From contig CAZFAA010000031.1 in the NCBI GenBank assembly GCA_964516605.1, positions 1 through 19,782 on the forward strand: a DNA stretch of 19,782 nt. Reading direction: 5' to 3'. A program made the position numbers and the translations under genes. The notes below the pieces were generated by a model, which had not been told where the DNA came from, searched no databases, and saw only the letters and a program-made list of their open reading frames with translations. How positions within the stretch are numbered: position 1 is the first letter of the stretch; each line of letters starts with the position of its first letter. Below, piece by piece: positions 13,955-19,782 of the stretch. This DNA is from GCA-2732805 sp964516605. GTDB lineage: Bacteria; Pseudomonadota; Gammaproteobacteria; Coxiellales; Coxiellaceae.

Positions 13955-14368
13955 TTATTCCACCGATCTTTTTACAAACACTGTTTTCACAGGTAGTTTC
14001 GCACTTGCACGAGCAAATGCCTCACGCGCCAATTCTTCAGGCACACCCTCGACCTCAAACATGACACGACCGGGCTGAACCAGAGCAACCCAATACTCAA
14101 CATTACCCTTACCCTTACCCTGTCTCACTTCAAGCGGTTTTTTACTAATCGGTTTATCCGGAAAAATACGAATAATAATCTTACCACCACGCTTAATGTG
14201 ACGCGCAATCGCACGACGAGCCGCCTCGATTTGACGTGCTGTAACTCGTGAATGCTCTGTAGCTTTCAATCCAAATTCACCAAATGAAACCTTACTACCA
14301 CGTGAAGCCAAACCACGATTACGGCCTTTAAAGTCTTTACGGAATTTTCTATTCTTTGGCTGACGCAT
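13955..14368 (-). CDS. rplP: 50S ribosomal protein L16
   Basis: The 137-residue protein (E. coli 136) binds near the A-site tRNA elbow and is needed late in 50S maturation. FRKDFKGRNRGLASRG, the GLKATEHSRVTARQIEAARR block and VRQGKGKGNVEYWVALVQPG are diagnostic. Arg82, equivalent by alignment to the arginine hydroxylated by the RoxA/YcfD oxygenase in E. coli L16, is retained; whether that enzyme exists here cannot be seen. The gene starts 3 nt after rpsC. Confidence 0.98.
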   Translation of the reverse strand: MRQPKNRKFRKDFKGRNRGLASRGSKVSFGEFGLKATEHSRVTARQIEAARRAIARHIKRGGKIIIRIFPDKPISKKPLEVRQGKGKGNVEYWVALVQPGRVMFEVEGVPEELAREAFARASAKLPVKTVFVKRSVE

Positions 14369-14371
14369 TTA

Positions 14372-15049
14372 TTATTCCCCTACCGACTCTTGGACTTCTA
14401 CAACTTCAACCTCATCTTTTTGATCGATGATTTCGCCTTTGAAAATCCAAACTTTAACACCAATCACGCCATAAGTAGTATTAGCGCGGGCTGTACCATA
14501 ATCAATATCAGCACGAAATGTATGTAATGGGACGCGACCTTCGCGGTACCATTCTTTGCGTGCAATTTCAGCACCGCCTAAACGACCACCCACACACACC
14601 TTAATACCTAACGCACCCTGACGTAATGTCGATTGAACTGCACGTTTCATTGCTCGACGAAACATAACACGGCGCTCTAATTGTTGCGCAATACTTTCAG
14701 CAACCAAAACCGCATCTAATTCTGGTTTGCGAATCTCTTCGATCGTAATGTGCACAGGCACTTGAATCATTTTAGAAACTTCATCACGCAAACGCTCAAT
14801 TTCACCGCCCTTTTTACCTATAATGACACCTGGGCGCGCGGCATAAATAGCCACTTTCGCATTACGTGCTGGACGTTCAATCAAAATACGGCTGACAGAT
14901 GCATTCGCCAATTTTTTCATCAAGAACCTACGGACTTTTAAATCAGCATTCAAAAATTTTGCGTAGTCACCTGTGTTGGCATACCATTTTGACTTCCATT
15001 CCTGGGTAATACCTAAGCGGATGCCAATTGGATTGACTTTCTGACCCAT
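14372..15049 (-). CDS. rpsC: 30S ribosomal protein S3
   Basis: The 225-residue protein (E. coli 233) forms part of the mRNA entry tunnel and helicase with S4 and S5. MGQKVNPIGIRLGI begins it. A type II KH domain has its GxxG loop as GKKG at residues 78-81 (PGVIIGKKGGEIERL), and the C-terminal domain has GGRLGGAEIARKEWYREGRVPLHT and DYGTARANTTYGVIGVKVW. The tail is short and acidic (KDEVEVVEVQESVGE). The start overlaps the rplV stop by one base (TAATG). Confidence 0.98.
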   Translation of the reverse strand: MGQKVNPIGIRLGITQEWKSKWYANTGDYAKFLNADLKVRRFLMKKLANASVSRILIERPARNAKVAIYAARPGVIIGKKGGEIERLRDEVSKMIQVPVHITIEEIRKPELDAVLVAESIAQQLERRVMFRRAMKRAVQSTLRQGALGIKVCVGGRLGGAEIARKEWYREGRVPLHTFRADIDYGTARANTTYGVIGVKVWIFKGEIIDQKDEVEVVEVQESVGE

Positions 15050-15393
15050 TACGACTCTCCTCGACTATCAGACACAACAACCGTAATGTGGCTAGTGCGC
15101 TTACTAATATAGTTAACACGGCCGCGTGCACGTGCACGAAAACGTTTTGAACTTGGGCCTTCATCAACAAAAATTTTTGCAACACGCAACTCATCAATAT
15201 CAGCGCCTTCATTATGCTCTGCATTCGCAATAGCAGAATCCAACACTTTTTTAACAACACCAGATGCTTTTTTCGTATTAAAGCGCAAAAACTCTATCGC
15301 TTTTTCAGCCGTCAACCCTCTAATCTGATCAGCAACAAGACGTACTTTTTGCGAAGAAATAGCGGCATATTTTAATTTTGCTTGAACTTGCAT
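15049..15393 (-). CDS. rplV: 50S ribosomal protein L22
   Basis: The 114-residue protein (E. coli 110) has a globular surface part and a long beta-hairpin reaching the tunnel constriction, where macrolides and stalling peptides act. SSQKVRLVADQIRGL, DSAIANAEHNEGAD and the hairpin with RFRARARGRVNYISKRTSHI are visible, with no deletion in the hairpin. The start overlaps the rpsS stop (TAATG), and its own stop overlaps rpsC the same way. Confidence 0.98.
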   Translation of the reverse strand: MQVQAKLKYAAISSQKVRLVADQIRGLTAEKAIEFLRFNTKKASGVVKKVLDSAIANAEHNEGADIDELRVAKIFVDEGPSSKRFRARARGRVNYISKRTSHITVVVSDSRGES

Positions 15394-15683
15394 TATTTAC
15401 CCCCCTTCGCAGCAGCCGCTTTACGATCACCAGAGTGACCACGGAACGTTCTTGTCATGGAAAACTCACCTAATTTATGACCAACCATATTTTCAGAAAT
15501 ATAAACCGGAACAAAATCTTTACCGTTGTGAACAGCTATCGTAAGACCCACCATATCCGGCGTAATCATCGAACGTCTCGACCACGTTTTGACTGGTTTT
15601 TTACTACCACTCGCCTGCGCTTCACTCACTTTTGCTTGCAGATGGTGATCTACAAACGGTCCCTTTTTAATCGATCTTGGCAC
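15393..15683 (-). CDS. rpsS: 30S ribosomal protein S19
   Basis: The 96-residue protein (E. coli 92) lies in the 30S head with S13, near the A-site tRNA and the subunit bridge. PRSIKKGPFVDHHLQAKV, the TWSRRSMITPDMVGLTIAVHNG block and VGHKLGEFSMTRTFRGH are canonical, with a short lysine-rich tail. It follows rplB by 13 nt. Confidence 0.98.
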   Translation of the reverse strand: MPRSIKKGPFVDHHLQAKVSEAQASGSKKPVKTWSRRSMITPDMVGLTIAVHNGKDFVPVYISENMVGHKLGEFSMTRTFRGHSGDRKAAAAKGGK

Positions 15684-15696
15684 GTTTTAATACCTC

Positions 15697-16524
15697 TTAT
15701 TTTTTACGTCTATCACGCATAATCATTTTCTTCGTACGCTTATTCCTGCGTGTACGATAACCCTTAGTAGGAACACCTGTTGGACTGACTGGATGACGAC
15801 CACCCGAAGTACGTCCTTCACCACCACCATGCGGGTGATCAACAGGGTTCATAGCAACACCTCTTACTGTTGGACGACGACCGCGCCAACGCGCTGCACC
15901 AGCCTTACCCAACGAACGCAAATTATGTTCCGCGTTAGAAACCTCACCTATACACGCACGGCATGTTAACAATACCTTACGCATTTCACCAGAACGCATA
16001 CGAATAACAGCATACTGCCCTTCTTTTGCCGCAAGCTGCCCATATGTCCCTGCACTACGCATCAATTGAGCACCCTTACCAGGCTTCAACTCTAAACAAT
16101 GGATAGTAGAACCCAATGGAATGTTAATAAGTGGCAAGCAGTTACCAGGCTTAATCGGAGCACGCTCACCTGATTCAATCGCAGATCCAGCCGACACGCC
16201 TTTAGGGGCGATAATATAACGCCTCTCGCCGTCTGCGTAAAGAATTAATGCGATATTTGCGCTGCGATTTGGATCGTACTCCAAACGCTCAACTTTACCC
16301 TTAATTCCATCTTTATCGCGTCTAAAATCTATAACACGATAGTGTCTTTTATGGCCGCCGCCACGGTGACGAGTTGTAATACGACCCTGATTGTTACGAC
16401 CATTAATACGGTTTTTAGTCGTAAGTAGTGGCTCATACGGATCGCCCTTATGTAAATCCGGAGATTTAACCCGTACAACAAAACGTCTACCTGGAGAAGT
16501 TGGTTTCGATTTAATGATTGTCAT
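15697..16524 (-). CDS. rplB: 50S ribosomal protein L2
   Basis: The 275-residue protein (E. coli 273) is needed for subunit association and peptidyl transfer. SPGRR at the N-terminus, the GRNNQGRITTRHRGGGHKR block near 42-60, VERLEYDPNRSANIALILY and the C-terminal AMNPVDHPHGGGEGR are present. His230 is the conserved histidine near the peptidyl transferase centre. GRHPVSPTGVPTKGYRTRRN ends the core. It lies 13 nt after rplW. Confidence 0.99.
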   Translation of the reverse strand: MTIIKSKPTSPGRRFVVRVKSPDLHKGDPYEPLLTTKNRINGRNNQGRITTRHRGGGHKRHYRVIDFRRDKDGIKGKVERLEYDPNRSANIALILYADGERRYIIAPKGVSAGSAIESGERAPIKPGNCLPLINIPLGSTIHCLELKPGKGAQLMRSAGTYGQLAAKEGQYAVIRMRSGEMRKVLLTCRACIGEVSNAEHNLRSLGKAGAARWRGRRPTVRGVAMNPVDHPHGGGEGRTSGGRHPVSPTGVPTKGYRTRRNKRTKKMIMRDRRKK

Positions 16525-16537
16525 TCAATTCGCTCCT

Positions 16538-16837
16538 CTAAACCGCTTGACCGGCAATATCAATTTGTTGATCACGCTCTAATGTCACATAAGCTTTCTT
16601 CCAGTCACTGCGCTTACCTAATATCCGACCGAAACGAACTTTTTTACCCTTAACATTACAAACACGTACGCTTTTGACTTTCACATTAAATAACTCTGCA
16701 ACAGCTTGTCCAATCTCAGCCTTACAAGAATCAGCTGCTACTTCAAAAACATACTGGCTATAACCCGAAACAGACATAGCTGCTTTTTCTGAAACGTGAG
16801 GCGCACGTAACACGGTTAAGATTCTTTCTTTATTCAC
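16538..16837 (-). CDS. rplW: 50S ribosomal protein L23
   Basis: The 99-residue protein (E. coli 100) lies at the tunnel exit. LRAPHVSEKA at residues 10-19 holds Glu17, the equivalent of the E. coli glutamate that docks trigger factor and SRP. YVFEVAADSCKAEIGQAVAELF, VKSVRVCNVKGKKVR and WKKAYVTL follow. The start is GTG at 16837, overlapping the rplD stop as GTGA, with AGGAG upstream, so translation is probably coupled to rplD. Confidence 0.98.
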   Translation of the reverse strand: MNKERILTVLRAPHVSEKAAMSVSGYSQYVFEVAADSCKAEIGQAVAELFNVKVKSVRVCNVKGKKVRFGRILGKRSDWKKAYVTLERDQQIDIAGQAV

Positions 16838-17412
16838 GAAAAACTCTCCTCAATTTTCTTAACCACATCGCTCGTGATAATTACTTTTTCATGAGCAATT
16901 AAACTAATTGGGTTAATAGCGCCAAAATCACCATACTCAACCTGATGCAAGTTACGCGATGCTAATTCAAGATTTTTATCTTGCACGCCTGTGATAACCA
17001 ATACGTCGTGACCTACCTTTAACTCATCCAATTTAGTTAATAATTGCTTAGTCTTAGGCATTGCAATAGAAAATGCATCCACCACTAGTAAGCGATCACT
17101 ACGTAATAATTCTGATAAAATAACAAAAATAGCCTTACGGTACATTTTACGATTTACTTTCTGCTTGAAATCTCTTGGTTTAGCAGCAAATGTAATACCA
17201 CCTGTACGCCACAAAGGGCTGCGGATACTACCCGCACGAGCACGGCCCGTACCTTTTTGCTTCCAAGGTTTAATACCACCACCACTAACTTCAGCACGTG
17301 ATTTCTGTGCTTTCGTACCTTGACGACCAGCGGCCATATAAGCTGTCACTACTTGATGAACCAACCCTTCTGAATATTCAACATTAAAAGCAGCACTATT
17401 GCTAAGATTCAT
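16834..17412 (-). CDS. rplD: 50S ribosomal protein L4
   Basis: The 192-residue protein (E. coli 201) sends a basic loop into the exit tunnel next to L22. The loop is GGIKPWKQKGTGRARAGSIR followed by SPLWRTGG. LLRSDRLLVVDAF and the C-terminal HEKVIITSDVVKKIEE fit the family. In E. coli free L4 also shuts off the S10 operon by attenuation in the leader before rpsJ. Here no such leader fits before rpsJ, but an attenuator-like hairpin lies before rplC. The start overlaps the rplC stop (TAATG). Confidence 0.98.
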   Translation of the reverse strand: MNLSNSAAFNVEYSEGLVHQVVTAYMAAGRQGTKAQKSRAEVSGGGIKPWKQKGTGRARAGSIRSPLWRTGGITFAAKPRDFKQKVNRKMYRKAIFVILSELLRSDRLLVVDAFSIAMPKTKQLLTKLDELKVGHDVLVITGVQDKNLELASRNLHQVEYGDFGAINPISLIAHEKVIITSDVVKKIEESFS

Positions 17413-18062
17413 TACTTCTCTCCCCGAGCTTTAACTGATGGAAGAATAATAACCTTACCACCCGGCGCACCTGGAACAGCACCCTTAATTAAAAGCACAT
17501 TACGCTCTGCATCCACACGAACTACTTGTTGCTTTTGCACCATACATGTTACGTTACCCATTTGGCCGGCCATCTTCTTGCCTTTCATAACACGGCCCGG
17601 CGTCTGACACATACCTGTCGATCCTAAAGCACGATGAGATAATGAGTTACCATGCGAATTACGCTGATGACTGAAATTATGGCGCTTGATACCGCCTTGG
17701 AAACCCTTACCCTTAGAAATACCTTGCACATCAACATGCTGACCCTGCGCAAACAAATCAACTGTTAATTCATCACCTTGCTTGTATTTCTCAAGATCAG
17801 AAACATCTATACGAAATTCTTTTAGAATATTACCAGGCTCAACCTGCGCTTTCGCAAAATGGCCTGCTTCTGCCTTCGTCACACGAGACGGGCGACGGGC
17901 ACCTGCAGTCACCTGCAATGCATTGTAACCGTCCAATTTTTCTGTCTTTACTTGGACTATTTTATTAGCAACAATCTCGATTACCGTAACAGGGATAGAA
18001 AACCCCTCCTCAGTAAATATACGAGTCATGCCACACTTACGTCCGATTAACCCGACTGACAT
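17412..18062 (-). CDS. rplC: 50S ribosomal protein L3
   Basis: The 216-residue protein (E. coli 209) helps start 50S assembly; its arm reaches the peptidyl transferase centre. GLIGRKCGMTRIFTEEG, ISKGKGFQGGIKRHNF near 115-130, SHGNSLSHRALGS and GKKMAGQMGN are present. Gln153 before TPG is the equivalent of the glutamine methylated by PrmB in E. coli L3. The start ATG at 18062 (MSVGLIG) has GGAG 7 nt upstream; the open frame continues upstream to 18140, but that extension is unrelated to L3 and crosses the attenuator-like hairpin. Confidence 0.98.
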   Translation of the reverse strand: MSVGLIGRKCGMTRIFTEEGFSIPVTVIEIVANKIVQVKTEKLDGYNALQVTAGARRPSRVTKAEAGHFAKAQVEPGNILKEFRIDVSDLEKYKQGDELTVDLFAQGQHVDVQGISKGKGFQGGIKRHNFSHQRNSHGNSLSHRALGSTGMCQTPGRVMKGKKMAGQMGNVTCMVQKQQVVRVDAERNVLLIKGAVPGAPGGKVIILPSVKARGEK

Positions 18063-18078
18063 TATAATTCTCCAAAAT

Positions 18079-18093
18079 CTCAATATAATTGAG
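18079..18093 (-). promoter_or_regulatory. stem-loop before the rplC ribosome binding site
   Basis: CTCAAT (18088-18093 as transcribed) and ATTGAG (18079-18084) form a perfect 6-bp stem with a 3-nt loop. It ends 5 nt before the GGAG of rplC. The following TTTTGGAGAAT is shared with the rpsM leader. Confidence 0.5.
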
Positions 18094-18096
18094 CAT

Positions 18097-18135
18097 AAAA
18101 AAGGGCAACAAGAATAACTCAATATTGCCTTTTTT
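18097..18135 (-). terminator. attenuator/terminator-like hairpin between rpsJ and rplC
   Basis: On the minus strand, AAAAAAGGCAA (18125-18135) pairs with TTGCC(C)TTTTTT (18097-18108) around a 16-nt loop, leaving a GC-containing stem followed by six T. It could terminate transcripts in either direction. Placed inside the S10 operon upstream of rplC, rplD and the rest, it is a candidate attenuator. Confidence 0.5.
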
Positions 18136-18140
18136 GCCAA
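18111..18140 (-). promoter_or_regulatory. candidate internal promoter for rplC and downstream genes
   Basis: On the minus strand, TTGGCA (18135-18140) and TATTCT (18111-18116) are 18 bp apart, five and four matches to consensus. The start would be near 18104, leaving a leader of about 40 nt with the 18079-18093 stem-loop. The -10 lies in the loop of the terminator-like hairpin, so promoter and attenuator readings of this stretch compete. Upstream (18141-18253) the gap is AT-rich with no other clear signal. Confidence 0.4.
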
Positions 18141-18253
18141 ATCTTTATTTGCAGCTATTGTTCAAGAACGTCCATTTAAGGAACATAGAAGCTTACAAAC
18201 TGTACTAAAATAACAAAACAACTAAAAATCTAAGCCTTATCAACTTAACCCAA

Positions 18254-18577
18254 TCACTCAACACTGATCTGAACATCAACGCCCGCTGCTAAATCCAGCT
18301 TCATGAGAGCGTCAACTGTCTTGTCTGTTGGGAAATGTATATCAACAAGACGTTTATGTATGCGCAATTCGTATTGATCACGCGCATCCTTATCTCCATG
18401 CGGTGCAATCAAAACAGTATAACGTTCAATCTTAGTTGGAAGCGGTATAGGGCCCTTAATTTGAGCACCTGTACGTTTTGCGGTTTCAACGATCTCTTTC
18501 GTTGAAAGATCAATAAGCTTATGATCAAACGCTTTAAGCCTGATTCTAATCCGCTGATTTTTTTTAACAACTGCCAT
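18254..18577 (-). CDS. rpsJ: 30S ribosomal protein S10 (NusE)
   Basis: The 107-residue protein (E. coli 103) is a 30S head protein and, with NusB, part of antitermination complexes. IRIRLKAFDHKLID and GPIPLPTKIERYTVL (from residue 42) are diagnostic, with RIHKRLVDIHFPTDKTVDALMKL at the C-terminal half. The ATG at 18577 follows the tuf stop by 11 nt, with AGAGA as a weak Shine-Dalgarno, so it is probably co-transcribed with tuf. The next gene, rplC, is 191 bp away, an unusually wide gap. Confidence 0.98.
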   Translation of the reverse strand: MAVVKKNQRIRIRLKAFDHKLIDLSTKEIVETAKRTGAQIKGPIPLPTKIERYTVLIAPHGDKDARDQYELRIHKRLVDIHFPTDKTVDALMKLDLAAGVDVQISVE

Positions 18578-18588
18578 TATGAGTCTCT

Positions 18589-19779
18589 TTATTTAATGAT
18601 TTTAGCCACAACACCGGCACCCACTGTACGGCCACCTTCACGTACCGCAAAACGCAACCCTTCATCCATCGCAATAGGACAGATTAACGTTACTATCACC
18701 TTCACGTTGTCTCCTGGCATAACCATCTCAACACCTTCAGGTAATTCAACAGATCCTGTTACGTCCGTCGTACGGAAATAAAACTGTGGACGGTACCCCT
18801 TAAAGAATGGAGTATGACGACCACCTTCTTCCTTCGATAATACATAAATCTCTGCTTCAAACGTCGTATGCGGTGTAATTGAACCAGGCTTCGCTAATAC
18901 CTGTCCACGATCAACGTCTTCACGTTTCGTACCACGCAATAACACACCTACGTTATCTCCAGCCTGACCTTGGTCCAGCAATTTACGGAACATCTCAACG
19001 CCTGTACACGTCGTCTTCTGCGTCGGCTTAACACCAACAATCTCTATTTCTTCACCAACTTTAACAATTCCACGCTCAATACGACCCGTTACAACTGTTC
19101 CGCGACCCGAAATAGAAAACACATCTTCAATCGGCATCAAGAAAGGCTTATCAATCTCACGCTCCGGTGTTGGAATGTATGAGTCCATTGTCTCAACTAA
19201 TTTCAATACCGAGGCAACACCTAATTCACTCGTATCACCTTCCAGCGCTTTCAACGCACTTCCAACAACAATCGGCGTGTCATCACCAGGAAAATCATAC
19301 ATGTTCAATAAATCACGTACTTCCATCTCAACCAATTCAAGCAACTCAGCATCATCTACCATGTCCGCTTTATTCAAAAACACCACAATATAAGGCACGC
19401 CAACTTGCTTCGCCAATACAATGTGTTCTCGTGTCTGTGGCATCGGACCATCCGCCGCACTCACCACCAACACCGCTCCATCCATCTGCGCCGCACCCGT
19501 AATCATGTTCTTTACATAGTCCGCGTGTCCTGGACAGTCAACATGCGCGTAGTGCCTCTTATCTGATGAGTACTCAACATGCGATGTCGATATCGTAATA
19601 CCACGAGCACGTTCTTCCGGCGCGTTATCAATATCAGCAAAATCCACTTTCGTGCCGCCAAATTTTTCCGCAACGCATTTAGTCAACGCCGCTGTCAATG
19701 TCGTCTTACCATGATCTACGTGACCTATCGTGCCAACGTTTACGTGCTCTTTGTCGCGTACGAATTTTTCTTTTGCCAT
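18589..19779 (-). CDS. tuf: elongation factor Tu
   Basis: This complete 396-residue EF-Tu (E. coli 394) delivers aminoacyl-tRNA to the ribosome as a GTP complex. The G domain has GHVDHGKT (19-26), RGIT with Thr62, DCPGH (81-85, catalytic His85) and NKAD (136-139). Domain 2 has GRGTVVTGRIERG, and domain 3 has GGRHTPFFKGYRPQFYFRTT and REGGRTVGAGVV. ICPIAMDEG has Cys where E. coli has His, a position that varies. It sits 3 nt inside the right edge, so its Shine-Dalgarno and promoter, and any rpsL-rpsG-fusA, are outside. Its closeness to rpsJ suggests a joined str-S10 unit. Confidence 0.99.
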   Translation of the reverse strand: MAKEKFVRDKEHVNVGTIGHVDHGKTTLTAALTKCVAEKFGGTKVDFADIDNAPEERARGITISTSHVEYSSDKRHYAHVDCPGHADYVKNMITGAAQMDGAVLVVSAADGPMPQTREHIVLAKQVGVPYIVVFLNKADMVDDAELLELVEMEVRDLLNMYDFPGDDTPIVVGSALKALEGDTSELGVASVLKLVETMDSYIPTPEREIDKPFLMPIEDVFSISGRGTVVTGRIERGIVKVGEEIEIVGVKPTQKTTCTGVEMFRKLLDQGQAGDNVGVLLRGTKREDVDRGQVLAKPGSITPHTTFEAEIYVLSKEEGGRHTPFFKGYRPQFYFRTTDVTGSVELPEGVEMVMPGDNVKVIVTLICPIAMDEGLRFAVREGGRTVGAGVVAKIIK

Positions 19780-19782
19780 TTT

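Noticed and set aside
18063..18140. 26-residue N-terminal extension of rplC
   Set aside because: It is unrelated to L3, lies across a T-tailed hairpin, and the internal ATG has a proper ribosome binding site and matches the family start.
19167..19502. Long plus-strand open frames opposite tuf and other ribosomal genes
   Set aside because: They are mirror frames of strongly conserved coding sequence and carry no independent signals.
1..19782. CRISPR array, tRNA, rRNA, insertion sequence or phage attachment site
   Set aside because: No regularly spaced direct repeats, no tRNA cloverleaf signature, no transposase and no integrase fragment were seen by eye.

Overview
The window is a chromosomal segment of a moderately AT-rich gammaproteobacterium. 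About three quarters of it, all on the minus strand, is one continuous ribosomal-protein supercluster: tuf, then S10 (rpsJ-rplC-rplD-rplW-rplB-rpsS-rplV-rpsC-rplP-rpmC-rpsQ), spc (rplN-rplX-rplE-rpsN-rpsH-rplF-rplR-rpsE-rpmD-rplO-secY-rpmJ) and alpha (rpsM-rpsK-rpsD-rpoA-rplQ). No canonical gene is missing. Transcription runs from the right edge (tuf, 19779) to rplQ (ending at 4617). RpoA, S3, S4, L2 and EF-Tu look gammaproteobacterial. A YajR-type MFS gene and ssb close to rplQ recall, from memory, the ssb/MFS/uvrA neighbourhood of Pseudomonas and of the Legionella/Coxiella group. The exact taxon cannot be fixed from the window.

The left quarter differs. A truncated MATE exporter of the DinF type (minus strand, cut by the left edge) is divergent from a YajR-like MFS transporter (plus). 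Then come ssb and, 2 nt after its stop, an isocitrate-lyase/PEP-mutase superfamily lyase, both on the plus strand and converging on rplQ.

The most unusual signal is a pair of inverted, diverged copies of a non-coding element of about 180 bp. Copy A (2720-2900) lies before ssb and copy B (4350-4525, minus) lies after rplQ, so they flank the ssb-lyase pair and point inward. By hand alignment they share about 80% of positions in two blocks. Four helices can be drawn identically in both. Two helices carry compensatory base-pair changes and two carry G-U-compatible changes, and the wobbles fit only one strand. That suggests a structured RNA; I do not recognise the family.

Other notable non-coding DNA includes a 197-bp gap inside the spc operon (rpsH-rplF) holding four perfect hairpins. 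The 191-bp rpsJ-rplC gap has a promoter-like pair and an attenuator/terminator-like hairpin, while tuf and rpsJ are only 11 nt apart, as if S10-operon control had moved downstream of rpsJ. A good promoter precedes rpsM. Short perfect stem-loops lie just 5' of the Shine-Dalgarno of ssb, rplC, rpmJ, rpsM and (slightly further away) rplF. Among the proteins, the long-form S14 with a C-x2-C-x12-C-x2-H zinc-type motif and the N-terminally extended S17 stand out.
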